Assembly (NCBI GenBank): GCA_029975165.1
Contig: JARKPR010000012.1
Coordinates: 1-64,000, forward strand
Direction of reading: 5' to 3'
Source: Selenomonadales bacterium
GTDB lineage: Bacteria > Bacillota > Negativicutes > Sporomusales > UBA7701
DNA: 64,000 bases
Shown here one piece after another: positions 43,201 through 50,732 of this stretch. A program made the position numbers and the translations under genes. The notes beneath the pieces were generated by a model. The model made no database searches. It saw nothing but the letters and a program-made list of their open reading frames with translations, and was not told where the DNA came from. Every line of letters starts with the position of its first letter. Positions within the stretch are counted from its first letter, which is position 1.

Positions 43201-43398
43201 TTGATTACGAAGGATACGCCGATCAACGAGGTTTTGCGGCAGTGCCCCGCGGCGCGCGAGGTTTTTGTCCGCCACGGCATGGGCTGCATCGGCTGCATGG
43301 CGGCGGCCGACGAGACAGTGGCCGGCGGCGCCCGCATGCATGAGGTGGATGTGGAAAAGCTGATCGCCGAGCTTAACAAGGCCCGGTCGCAGCAGTAG
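43201..43398 (+). CDS. DUF1858 domain protein
   Basis: A 65-residue protein with the DUF1858 pattern ITKDTPINEVLRQCPAAREVF, then HGMGCIGCM with two close Cys residues, and a helical C-terminus. Related domains occur next to hybrid-cluster and redox proteins, but the role is unknown. It starts at TTG after GGAGGAGG. It is common as a small stand-alone gene in anaerobic Firmicutes. Confidence 0.85.
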   Translation: MITKDTPINEVLRQCPAAREVFVRHGMGCIGCMAAADETVAGGARMHEVDVEKLIAELNKARSQQ

Positions 43399-43411
43399 TT
43401 TTCGTTGCCGG

Positions 43412-43447
43412 GCCCCCATCTGCGTGCGTGGCATTGCAGTTGGGGGC
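43412..43447 (-). repeat. Possible minimal copy of the dispersed repeat (before recG)
   Basis: GCCCCC and GGGGGC close a 36-nt hairpin. On the minus strand its interior reads AACTGCAATGC and CACGCAGAT, resembling the family core AGATGCAAGGC and CGCCGCAGAT without the inner hairpin. It could also serve as a terminator of the preceding gene. Confidence 0.45.
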
Positions 43448-43472
43448 TTTGAACGATATTGGGGTGGATGGC

Positions 43473-45524
43473 TTGACCGACAGGAATACGAACATCAAGT
43501 ACATCAAGGGCGTCGGGCCGGCGAAGGCGGCGTTGTTGGCCAGGCTGGGAATCTTTACGCTCGGCGACCTGCTGGAGCATTACCCGCGCCGCTACGAGGA
43601 CCGAAGCCGGCTCAAGCCCATCCGGGCTTTGGCCGACGGCGAGGCGCAAACGTTCCAGGCGACGGTGGGGGCGGTCCAGGACTCCCGGCCGCGGCGGGGG
43701 CTGACGCTGACCAAGCTGACGGTGCGCGACGCGACCGGTGCCGCCCAGTTGGTGTGGTTCAACCAGCCGTACGTCAAAAAGTGGTTCCAGCCGGGCATGG
43801 AGCTGATAATCACCGGCCGGGTGGAGCGGCGCTTCGGCCAGGTGCAGGTGTCCCACCCGGAGATCGAGGTTATCGACGGCGCCGACCTGCTTCACACCGG
43901 GCGGATCGTACCCATTTACCCGGCGAGCGAGAATGTCGGCCAGCGCTGGCTGCGGACGCTCGTCCGCTACGCGCTGGACAATTGCCGGGAGCCGGGCGCC
44001 GAGTTCCTGTCGCCGGCGGTGGCGGGACAGTACGGGCTGATGGCCCGGGAGGCGGCGCTGGAGAATATCCATTTCCCCGTCGAGGCGGCCGCCCTGGAGG
44101 GGGCGAGGCGGCGGCTGGTGTTCGAGGAGCTGTATCTGCTGCAATGCGGGCTGCTGTATCTCAAGAGCCTGAGCAAGCAGGCCAGCACGGGGGTGAAGCA
44201 CGGCCCCGACGGCCCGCTGGTGAAGAAGGTGGAGGCCGCGCTGCCGTTTACGCTGACCGGGGACCAGCGGCAGGCACTGGCGGAGGTCAAGGCCGACATG
44301 GAGGATGCCCGGCCGATGCAGCGGCTCGTCCAGGGGGACGTGGGGTCGGGCAAGACGGTGCTGGCGGCCATCGCCCTGGCCAAGGCGGTGGAGAGCGGCT
44401 ACCAGGGGGCGATGATGGCGCCGACGGAGATTCTGGCCGAGCAGCACTGCCACACGCTGGCGCAGCTGCTGGCGCCGCAGGGCATTCGCATCGCCGCCCT
44501 GACCGGCAGCCTGACGAAGCGGACGCGCGAGGAAGTGCTGGACCGGCTGCAGGCCGGGCTGGTGGACGTGGTCGTCGGCACGCACGCTCTTATCCAGGAG
44601 GACGTCGTTTTCCGGCACCTGGGGCTGGTGGTGACCGACGAGCAGCACCGCTTCGGGGTGCGGCAGCGGGCCAGGCTGCAGGCCAAGGGGGCGACGCCGG
44701 ACGTGCTGGTCATGACGGCGACGCCTATCCCGCGGACGATGGCCCTGACGGTGTACGGCGATCTCGACGTGTCGGTGATCCGCGAGCTGCCGCCGGGGCG
44801 CAAGCCGGTGAAGACATACGCGGTGGGCGGCGAGATGCGCGAGCGGGTGTACAATTTCATCGTCAAGGAGGTGGCGGCCGGCCGCCAGGGGTATGTCGTC
44901 TGTCCGCTTGTCGAGGAATCGGACAAACTGGAGGTCCAGGCGGCGACCAAGCTGTACGAGCAGCTGGCCGGGACGTATTTCCGCAATATCCCCTGCTCCC
45001 TTGTGCACGGCCGCCTGAAAGCCGCCGACAAGGAGAAGGCGATGCGCGCCTTCTACTGCGGGGAGGTAAAGGTGCTGGTGGCGACGACGGTCATCGAGGT
45101 GGGCGTGAATGTGCCCAACGCCACGGTGATGGCGGTGGAGGGGGCGGATAGGTTCGGCCTGGCGCAGCTTCACCAGTTGCGGGGCCGCATCGGCCGCGGC
45201 GCCCATCAGTCGTATTGCATCCTGCTGTCGGACAACCAGGGGGCCGAGACGCGGGAGCGGCTGGCGATCATGGCCAAGGTCCAGGACGGCTTCGTGCTGG
45301 CGGAGAAGGACCTGGAGCTGAGGGGGCCGGGGCAGTTTTTCGGCACCCGCCAGCACGGCATCCCCGACCTGAAGATCGCCGATATCGTGAAGGATACCGG
45401 GGTGCTGCTGGAGGCGCGCCAGGCGGCGCAGCAGACGGTGGCGGTTCCCGAGCGGTTCGCGGCCGTGCGCCCGGCTTTGAGCGCGCGGTTCGGCGACCAT
45501 TTCGGCATGATCTTTCAGGGGTGA
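43473..45524 (+). CDS. recG: ATP-dependent DNA helicase RecG
   Basis: A 683-residue branch-migration helicase. It has an N-terminal wedge/OB domain (YIKGVGPAKA, HYPRRYEDR), Walker A GDVGSGKTV, DEQHRFGV for motif II, MTATPIPRT for motif III, and the TRG-like C-terminal QLHQLRGRIGRG. It remodels stalled forks and Holliday junctions. TTG 43473 yields the normal N-terminus; a frame from GTG 43428 would overlap the preceding hairpin. Confidence 0.94.
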   Translation: MTDRNTNIKYIKGVGPAKAALLARLGIFTLGDLLEHYPRRYEDRSRLKPIRALADGEAQTFQATVGAVQDSRPRRGLTLTKLTVRDATGAAQLVWFNQPYVKKWFQPGMELIITGRVERRFGQVQVSHPEIEVIDGADLLHTGRIVPIYPASENVGQRWLRTLVRYALDNCREPGAEFLSPAVAGQYGLMAREAALENIHFPVEAAALEGARRRLVFEELYLLQCGLLYLKSLSKQASTGVKHGPDGPLVKKVEAALPFTLTGDQRQALAEVKADMEDARPMQRLVQGDVGSGKTVLAAIALAKAVESGYQGAMMAPTEILAEQHCHTLAQLLAPQGIRIAALTGSLTKRTREEVLDRLQAGLVDVVVGTHALIQEDVVFRHLGLVVTDEQHRFGVRQRARLQAKGATPDVLVMTATPIPRTMALTVYGDLDVSVIRELPPGRKPVKTYAVGGEMRERVYNFIVKEVAAGRQGYVVCPLVEESDKLEVQAATKLYEQLAGTYFRNIPCSLVHGRLKAADKEKAMRAFYCGEVKVLVATTVIEVGVNVPNATVMAVEGADRFGLAQLHQLRGRIGRGAHQSYCILLSDNQGAETRERLAIMAKVQDGFVLAEKDLELRGPGQFFGTRQHGIPDLKIADIVKDTGVLLEARQAAQQTVAVPERFAAVRPALSARFGDHFGMIFQG

Positions 45525-45542
45525 GGCAGGCAAAAAAAGGTG

Positions 45543-45560
45543 GCGGCTTGCGCCGCCGAT
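45543..45560 (+). terminator. Short stem-loop after recG
   Basis: GGCGGC pairs with GCCGCC around TTGC 20 bp after the recG stop. It lacks a T-run. The rest of 45561-45747 shows an AT-rich inverted stretch near 45625 and a longer imperfect stem (CCGCCGG/CCGGCGG) but no gene I can support. Confidence 0.35.
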
Positions 45561-45747
45561 TATGGGAGAGGAGAAAATTTACGTTATCATTGTGCCCCCG
45601 TCATGCGCGGCTTATACACGCCCTGGAAAATATTTTTTCCGCCGGCGTGGCCTGTTTGCCGCAAGCTGCCGCTGCCCCGGCCGGCGGGAATAATAACCCG
45701 ACCCGGATGCGCACACTAAGGCCAAACTTTTGGCGAGGCGGTGCGAT

Positions 45748-45954
45748 ATGGCGAGGCGGTACAGCGAGGAAGAGGTGCGGGGGATCGCCGGCGAGTGCCG
45801 GGAGTTCGAACATGTGATCAACGCTATGGGGTACGGGTATTCGTGGGTCAACGTCTCGGAGGAGGGGTTCGCCCGGCGCTGCCCGGACTGTGTCCACTGG
45901 CTGGGCGGCTCGTGCCGCATTTTCCTGAGCGAGCTGGGACGGTGGGAGGGATAG
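45748..45954 (+). CDS. Small cysteine-containing protein, unknown
   Basis: A 68-residue protein with an acidic helical N-terminus and a C-terminal RRCPDCVHWLGGSCRIF. The C-x2-C-x8-C spacing suggests a small metal or disulfide site. The ATG at 45748 follows GAGGCGG. It is followed by a strong terminator, which supports a real gene. I do not recognise the family. Confidence 0.6.
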   Translation: MARRYSEEEVRGIAGECREFEHVINAMGYGYSWVNVSEEGFARRCPDCVHWLGGSCRIFLSELGRWEG

Positions 45955-45956
45955 AG

Positions 45957-45981
45957 CGGCGCCGCGCGGCGCCGTTTTTTG
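45957..45981 (+). terminator. Rho-independent terminator
   Basis: CGGCGCC (45957-45963) pairs with GGCGCCG (45968-45974) followed by TTTTTT. Confidence 0.85.
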
Positions 45982-45984
45982 TTG

Positions 45985-46013
45985 TTGCCTTTTGAGGTCG
46001 ATTTTAGTATGCT
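45985..46013 (+). promoter_or_regulatory. Sigma-A promoter of the second TVP38 gene
   Basis: TTGCCT, a 17-bp spacer and TATGCT lie immediately after the terminator and 41 bp before the gene. Confidence 0.65.
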
Positions 46014-46054
46014 TATGGAGAAACGCCGCGATATTTTTTTGTGGGACGAGGCTG

Positions 46055-46738
46055 ATGGGCAAAATTTGGGGCTGGCTGTTCATCATCGCCGCCGCGGTGG
46101 CGGTTTACATGTGGCAGCCGGAATTTTTCCGCCATGCGTACGGCATAATCCAGAAGGGCGACATCGCCGCCCTGGCCGAATATCTCCGCTCGTTCGGGGC
46201 CTGGGGGGTGGTCGTCACCCTCGGCCTGTTCGTGGTGATGACGTTCACGATCGTCTTCCCGTTCATGATTCTGTCGGGGGCGGCGGGCATCGTGTACGGC
46301 CTGATGTGGGGAACGCTCATCTCCTGGATGGGCGAGGTCATCGGGGCGCTGTTCATGTTCGTCTTCGCCCGCTTCTTCTTCCGCCAGGCGGTCGAACGCT
46401 GGATCGCCCACAGCCCGTACCTCAAGCAGGTAGACGACTACAGCGCCGCCAACGGCTTCAAGGCGCTGCTGTTCGCCCGGCTCCTGCCGCTGGCGCCGTC
46501 GGGGATCATTACGGCGGTGGCCGCCATCAGCCGCATATCGTTTTGGGATTTCTGGTGGGCCACCTTCCTCGGCAAGCTGCCGCCGGTGGTCATCAAGGTT
46601 CTCCTCGGCCACGACATCGCCTTCGCCGGCCAGCATACGTTCCGGCTCGTGGGCATCGTCGTGCTGGTGGCGGCGCTGTACGGCTGGCTGTGGTGGCGCA
46701 AGCGCGCCCGAAAGAAAGGCGGCGAGCCGGAAAACTGA
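46055..46738 (+). CDS. TVP38/TMEM64 (DedA superfamily) membrane protein
   Basis: A 227-residue polytopic membrane protein with five to six helices. Family features are FPFMILSGAAGIVYG, then SWMGEVIGALFMFVFARFFF and RLLPLAPSGIITAVAAI. It is a distant relative of the protein at 1823-2524 and has the same expected lipid-handling role. ATG 46055 follows GAGG and a credible promoter, ruling out an upstream extension. It is monocistronic. Confidence 0.82.
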   Translation: MGKIWGWLFIIAAAVAVYMWQPEFFRHAYGIIQKGDIAALAEYLRSFGAWGVVVTLGLFVVMTFTIVFPFMILSGAAGIVYGLMWGTLISWMGEVIGALFMFVFARFFFRQAVERWIAHSPYLKQVDDYSAANGFKALLFARLLPLAPSGIITAVAAISRISFWDFWWATFLGKLPPVVIKVLLGHDIAFAGQHTFRLVGIVVLVAALYGWLWWRKRARKKGGEPEN

Positions 46739-46752
46739 TATACGTACGGCCG

Positions 46753-46780
46753 AACGACTCCGCGAGGGGTCGTTTTTTAT
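46753..46780 (+). terminator. Rho-independent terminator
   Basis: AACGACTCC (46753-46761) pairs with GGGGTCGTT (46766-46774), followed by a T-run. Confidence 0.85.
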
Positions 46781-46795
46781 TGTCAACGGGGACAG

Positions 46796-46816
46796 GTTGG
46801 TGACGGTGTTAGTAAC
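46796..46816 (+). promoter_or_regulatory. Tandem GTTRGTRAC motif
   Basis: GTTGGTGAC and GTTAGTAAC occur 12 bp apart upstream of an uncharacterised gene. Roughly one-helical-turn spacing suggests a binding site for a regulator, but no regulator is known. Confidence 0.3.
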
Positions 46817-46873
46817 ATAATGCGCCGGGTTTCCATAAGTTATATATAGAAGAGTGAAAGGAGGCTGTGGCTT

Positions 46874-47521
46874 ATGGATTCTCCTCTCCACCATTACGCA
46901 AACCGCGAATTGGCCAATGAACTGCGCCAGCTGCGGGACCGCAACGTGCTGCTGCTGCTTATCGACGGTTCGGCCGCCTTCGGCCGCCTCGGCCGGCTGG
47001 ACGACAATATCGTCACCGTTTTGCCGGCGGTGACCATCGTCGGGGTGACGACGGTACGCTTCCGGCCGCCCAATCCCACCCTGCCGGGCGTCGATATCCT
47101 CGTCAGCCAGTTTCTCGTCGATGTCTGCGACGTTGCGGCCGTAGTCGAGGGACCGTTCGTTTTTCCGCCGATCAGCGAGACCGGCAAGCCGGCCGGCTGC
47201 GGCAAGTACGGCTCGCCGCAAGCGAAGCACGGCAAGGCGATGGTGCGACAGCAGAGCGAACTGATCGACGAATTGGCGGATTTCGAAGGGCAGAGTGCCG
47301 GAGTCGTCCTTATGGGCGGCTGGGTCGTCGGCGGGCAGTTGGGCGAGGTCAGCGAGTGCCTGGCCGTGTTCGGACCGGGCACAACTTCGTCGCCGCTCTT
47401 GATAACTCTGGGGGCGGTCAATGTCTTCGGGCCGGCCCTGGTCGGCGGCGTTCAGCCGATGGTGGGCACCTTCCGCACCTGGGCCAACCTGCGGGCTATC
47501 ACCGGACTGCTGATTCCGTAG
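46874..47521 (+). CDS. Uncharacterised protein with an LSm-like N-terminal segment
   Basis: A 215-residue protein with no signal peptide. Residues about 20-65 (RNVLLLLIDGSAAFGRL, then a short turn and VTIVGVTTVRFRPPNP) alternate like the strands of a small beta-barrel such as LSm. The C-terminal half is glycine- and valine-rich. AAGGAGG precedes the ATG. It sits between two terminators and a tandem motif, so it is an independent unit. No function is assigned. Confidence 0.6.
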   Translation: MDSPLHHYANRELANELRQLRDRNVLLLLIDGSAAFGRLGRLDDNIVTVLPAVTIVGVTTVRFRPPNPTLPGVDILVSQFLVDVCDVAAVVEGPFVFPPISETGKPAGCGKYGSPQAKHGKAMVRQQSELIDELADFEGQSAGVVLMGGWVVGGQLGEVSECLAVFGPGTTSSPLLITLGAVNVFGPALVGGVQPMVGTFRTWANLRAITGLLIP

Positions 47522-47534
47522 CCGCGGGCGTCCG

Positions 47535-47562
47535 ACCGTCGCATTTGCGGCGGTTTTTTATT
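47535..47562 (+). terminator. Rho-independent terminator
   Basis: ACCGTCGC (47535-47542) pairs with GCGGCGGT (47547-47554), followed by TTTTTATT. Confidence 0.83.
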
Positions 47563-47645
47563 GGCTTTGGCCCGCGGACTTTAGCAGGGATAATTTTGTC
47601 AGCGGCGAATACAATTAAACAATACGTAGAGGGGAGGAGCTTATC

Positions 47646-47831
47646 ATGCCGATTATCCAAATCGACTGGATCGAAGGCCGCACGGTCGACCAGAAGCGCG
47701 AACTGGCCAAGAAGGTTACGGCGGCCGTCTGCGAGGCCGGCAAATGCCTGCCCGAGGCCGTGACGATCATTATCCGCGACCTGCCGAAGACCGATATCGC
47801 CAAGGCAGGGGGTCTTTTGGCCGATAAATAG
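47646..47831 (+). CDS. 4-oxalocrotonate tautomerase family enzyme
   Basis: A 61-residue tautomerase with the catalytic N-terminal proline (MPIIQIDWIEGR) exposed after Met removal. DQKRELAKKVTAAVCE and AVTIIIRDLPK complete the beta-alpha-beta fold. Members act as hexamers on keto-enol substrates; the one used here is unknown. GGGGAGGAG precedes the ATG. A possible promoter (TTGGCC, 16 bp, GATAAT) lies near 47568-47595. Confidence 0.88.
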   Translation: MPIIQIDWIEGRTVDQKRELAKKVTAAVCEAGKCLPEAVTIIIRDLPKTDIAKAGGLLADK

Positions 47832-47847
47832 GAACCCAGGATTGCCG

Positions 47848-47882
47848 ACAGCCCGTTCCGCGCCAGCGGAAGGGGCTGTTTT
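47848..47882 (+). terminator. Rho-independent terminator of the tautomerase gene
   Basis: ACAGCCCGTTCCGC (47848-47861) pairs with GCGGAAGGGGCTGT (47866-47879) with one mismatch, then TTTT. Confidence 0.82.
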
Positions 47883-47901
47883 GCCGGAAGGAGACGGAGA
47901 G

Positions 47902-48399
47902 ATGAAGATGTTTCAGTTCGCCGCCAGCCTTGAGGCCCAGATCCGCCAGGAGGTAGAGGACGCGACGGGCCAGGCGCCGCCCGAGCTGCAGCCGGTGGTC
48001 GCCGCGGTGGGCAGGTTCGAGGCCGAGTTCGAGCTGTTGCTCGACCGCGCCCAGTATGTGGATGTCGATACCGGCCGCTATCCGGAGGTGGATGCCGCCG
48101 CGCTGCTGGGAACGAACGGCGTATGGGAGGAGGCCGCGTCCCGGCTGAGGCCGTTCGGGGAGACGACGGTGCCGGCGCTGGCGGCGCTATGGCTCCTGCA
48201 CACCCTGACGGAGCGGTCGGGGCAGTATTATCAGCAGGCGGCGCTCAACAGCGCCCATCCGGCCGTGAAGCTGTTTTTCGCGTCGCTGGCCGAGGTCAAG
48301 GCAATGCTGCGGCGGCGCCTGGACGGCCTGCTGCGCCAATTGTACAACGCCGCCTGGGCGGAGGTCGGGTTCGCGCCCTTCGTATTGGGCAAGGATTAA
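47902..48399 (+). CDS. Helical protein, possibly ferritin-like, unknown function
   Basis: A 165-residue, strongly helical protein with no membrane segment. Residues about 85-140 (LAALWLLHTLTERSGQYYQQAA then HPAVKLFFASLAEVKAML) resemble the later helices of rubrerythrin-like four-helix bundles. The metal-binding ExxH pairs are not seen, so iron binding is doubtful. AAGGAGACGGAGAG precedes the ATG. A repeat copy follows its 3' end. Confidence 0.55.
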   Translation: MKMFQFAASLEAQIRQEVEDATGQAPPELQPVVAAVGRFEAEFELLLDRAQYVDVDTGRYPEVDAAALLGTNGVWEEAASRLRPFGETTVPALAALWLLHTLTERSGQYYQQAALNSAHPAVKLFFASLAEVKAMLRRRLDGLLRQLYNAAWAEVGFAPFVLGKD

Positions 48400-48427
48400 A
48401 GAGGTCTGAATTGTCTCAGGACGTTCA

Positions 48428-48656
48428 GAATGCCCCAGATGCACGTTCTGATTACACAGGCCTTGTCAGCGCAAAATGCCTAATGGCGATTATTCACACG
48501 AATAATGTGCGGGGCGCACCGGAGGTTGACACCACCGTTTCCTCCGCGACAACGTTCATAGACGCGGTAGGCGCAGGGTTGGTTTAACAGCATCGCGCGT
48601 ACACGTTAGTACGCTGAGGATGGCAGCCGAGGAGCAACGCCGCAGATGGGGCATTT
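48428..48656 (+). repeat. Dispersed structured repeat, copy 6 (expanded form)
   Basis: The arms AATGCCCC and GGGGCATT are perfectly complementary but unlike the arms of other copies. The left core is CCAGATGCACG and the right core GGAGCAACGCCGCAGATGGGG. The interior is about twice as long as in other copies, contains a GGGGCGCACCGGAGG shared with copies 1 and 5, and keeps GCGTAC/GTACGC near its right side. It fills most of the 331-bp gap before fixX. Confidence 0.8.
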
Positions 48657-48687
48657 CCCGCGCTCTGGGCGCGGATAGCTCAACTAA

Positions 48688-48710
48688 GGCTCGGGCCAAT
48701 CGCCCGAGCC
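48688..48710. terminator. Stem-loop between convergent units
   Basis: GGCTCGGGC pairs with GCCCGAGCC around CAATC. It lies just past the 3' end of minus-strand fixX and may terminate it, though T-runs are poor on both sides. Confidence 0.5.
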
Positions 48711-48730
48711 AAGTTTCGCTTATCAATGTC

Positions 48731-49021
48731 CTACCCGTGATGGTACACGACCCCGTAGCCGCCGCGGGGGTAGGCGAACTCTACCGCCCCGGCCGGGCAG
48801 GCCAGGCGGCAGGCGCCGCATTCCACGCATTGCCGGTAGCGGACGAGGACGGGATGGTCGGGGATGTTGTCCCATTGGAAGACGGCGGACGGGCAGACGC
48901 GCAGGCAGTTTTTTTCCCGGCAGGAACGGCATTTTTCCGGGGCGGCGATGACGACGTGCTGCCAGGCGTCGTCAGGGCGGAATTCGCAGAGGGCGATGTT
49001 TATGCCGGGCGGTTTCGTCAT
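48731..49021 (-). CDS. fixX: FixX-like ferredoxin
   Basis: A 96-residue ferredoxin-like protein with CRSCREKNCLRVCP and CVECGACRLACP clusters at about residues 31-43 and 65-76, and the FixX-type N-terminus. FixX passes electrons between the FixC flavoprotein and its partners. Its ATG overlaps the fixC stop by 4 bp. Only fixC is adjacent; no fixA or fixB electron-transfer flavoprotein genes are seen. Confidence 0.88.
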   Translation of the reverse strand: MTKPPGINIALCEFRPDDAWQHVVIAAPEKCRSCREKNCLRVCPSAVFQWDNIPDHPVLVRYRQCVECGACRLACPAGAVEFAYPRGGYGVVYHHG

Positions 49022-50391
49022 CCCTTCACCACCTTCAGCACCCGCCAGGCGTCGGCGAGGATTTTGCCGACCGGCTGCAGGCTGGTGACTTTGCGCCAGA
49101 CGAAGCGGCGCTTGGCCTTGATGGGCATGGGATAGGCGCGGACGGACAGGTAGGCGGCCTCGTTGAGCATGCGGCTGTAGAGGTCGAAGAGGTAAGGCGC
49201 GTCGCGCTGCAGGGCGGCCGCCTTGGCGTTGGCGCGCATGTTCTGGAGGACGAAGCTCTCGTCGAGGAGGGTGCGGTAGAGGGACAGTTTGGCGGCCGAG
49301 AAGTCGCGGCTGGTTTTCGCGGCGTAGGCGGCCTTGGCGGCGAAGCGGCCCGACCACATGGCGAGGTTGATGCCATGGGTGCCGTTGACGAGCGAACCGG
49401 CGTCGCCGGCGATGAGCAGCCCCGGGTGGACGAGGGGCGGGATGGCGTGATAACCGCCCTCGGGGATCATGGCGGCGCCGTATTCGAGCGTGACTCCTCC
49501 GGCCAGGAGCGGGGCGATGCGGGGGTGTTTTTTTATGCGCGCCAGCAGGTCGCCGGGGCCGAAGCCGCCGGCGGCGAAAGAGTTCACGGCTATGCCGGCG
49601 TTGATGTTGACGCTGTCGCGGAATGTGTGGATGGAGGCGGTGCCGTTGTAGCCGGCGGTGGGGTGGCCGATGAGGCTGATGATCGCCCCCTGGCCGGGTG
49701 GCAGGTTGAAACGCTCCTCGATTGTCTCCGGCGCGAGGGCGATGGTTTCCTTGGCGTACAGGGAAAGGTTGAGCGGCGACAGGCGGGGGATGAGGCCGGC
49801 CTGTTCGGCGAGAAGGGAGTTGGCGCCGTCAGCGAGAACGACGATGTCGGCCAGGACGGCGGCGCTCTGGGGCGGCGCCAGGCGTACGCCGACCGTACGG
49901 CCGTCGTCGAGGATGACGGACGCCACGCGGTGGCCGAGACGGAGGGCGGCGCCGGCGGCGACGGCTTTGGCGGCCAGCCAGGCGTAGAAGTTCTTGCGTT
50001 TGACCGTCAGGCGGTTGTAGGGAGCGGCGGCGAGGCGGCCGCTGGTGAAGCCGGCGGTTACGGCCGAGTCTTCGTTCAACCACCAGTATTCGAGGCTGGT
50101 GACGATCCGCTCGTAGGGAAATTCCTCCCAGAAGTTGGGGAAAAGGTCGTGGATCTGCTCGGCGATGACGGCGGCTCCGCCGCAGTTTTTCGCGCCGGGG
50201 AAGGGCCCCCGTTCGAGGAGCAGCACGTCGAGGCCGTCGCGGGCCATGAAGTAGGCGGCAGTAGACCCCGCCGGCCCGGCGCCGACGACGATGGCGTCGA
50301 ATTTCTCCGGCGCGGCTGCCGGCGCGGGCCCGGAAGCAGGGCTGCGCGGCAGTTTGCGCGGCTTTTTCGTTTTGAACCAATCGCTGATCAT
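49018..50391 (-). CDS. fixC: FixC-like electron transfer flavoprotein:quinone oxidoreductase
   Basis: A 457-residue FAD oxidoreductase. The Rossmann motif is VVGAGPAGSTAAYF near residue 40, LLERG marks the end of the second strand and the second FAD box is IAGDAGSLVNGTHGINLAMWSG. In FixABCX complexes it takes electrons from FixAB for quinone reduction or bifurcation. The first ~30 residues are a basic, Pro-rich extension. ATG 50391 lies after AGGTGA; GTG 50400 overlaps that site. Confidence 0.87.
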   Translation of the reverse strand: MISDWFKTKKPRKLPRSPASGPAPAAAPEKFDAIVVGAGPAGSTAAYFMARDGLDVLLLERGPFPGAKNCGGAAVIAEQIHDLFPNFWEEFPYERIVTSLEYWWLNEDSAVTAGFTSGRLAAAPYNRLTVKRKNFYAWLAAKAVAAGAALRLGHRVASVILDDGRTVGVRLAPPQSAAVLADIVVLADGANSLLAEQAGLIPRLSPLNLSLYAKETIALAPETIEERFNLPPGQGAIISLIGHPTAGYNGTASIHTFRDSVNINAGIAVNSFAAGGFGPGDLLARIKKHPRIAPLLAGGVTLEYGAAMIPEGGYHAIPPLVHPGLLIAGDAGSLVNGTHGINLAMWSGRFAAKAAYAAKTSRDFSAAKLSLYRTLLDESFVLQNMRANAKAAALQRDAPYLFDLYSRMLNEAAYLSVRAYPMPIKAKRRFVWRKVTSLQPVGKILADAWRVLKVVKG

Positions 50392-50400
50392 GCGCTTCAC

Positions 50401-50563
50401 CTGCGGGCGACGACGTGTTGCGGATATTAATGGCCGCTATCCTAGTTTTCGCCGCTGGACGCAGATTAATCCCTGTCCGGCCGCATCGCGGCCTGGCGGC
50501 GAGGATGATGGAGCATCCGCGGGGACAATGGCGCTGACCGGGAATGACGGCGGCCGGGCGGGG
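50401..50563. other. Intergenic DNA upstream of the c-di-AMP riboswitch
   Basis: It holds a short hairpin (GGCCGC/GCGGCC near 50479-50493). I see no open frame or clear promoter for the divergent fixC gene. Confidence 0.4.
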
Positions 50564-50592
50564 TTGCCTTGTCCCTGGATATGGTGTATTAT
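50564..50592 (+). promoter_or_regulatory. Sigma-A promoter of the riboswitch-3D gene
   Basis: TTGCCT, a 17-bp spacer and TATTAT lie about 10 bp ahead of the aptamer. Confidence 0.75.
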
Positions 50593-50599
50593 GTAGACT

Positions 50600-50716
50600 G
50601 TGCCTAATTTCCCGTCAGGGAAAGCGGGGGAACCAAGTTAGTGGGGTGAATCCGCCATGCGGCGGTAGGGTCTTCCCTTTTCATCCGAACCCGTCAGCTA
50701 ACCTCGCCGGCACGTA
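50600..50716 (+). promoter_or_regulatory. c-di-AMP (ydaO/yuaA) riboswitch
   Basis: The consensus blocks are present in order: AAAGCGGGGGAACCAA, GTGGGGTGAATCC, TAGGGTCTTCCC and the highly conserved CCGAACCCGTCAGCTAACCTCG. These elements usually precede cell-wall hydrolase and osmolyte-transport genes and switch them off at high c-di-AMP. There is almost no room for a terminator between the aptamer and the gene, so control may be at translation. Confidence 0.94.
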
Positions 50717-50732
50717 GAAAGGGGTGTTCAAA

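Noticed and set aside
43020-45533. Long minus-strand frame antisense to recG
   Set aside because: It lacks any domain, has shadow-type composition, and recG on the plus strand has all helicase motifs.
46780-46820. Half of a transposase-associated inverted repeat
   Set aside because: The GGGGACAGG-like segment has no matching second arm nearby and no transposase, so only the tandem 9-mer is reported.
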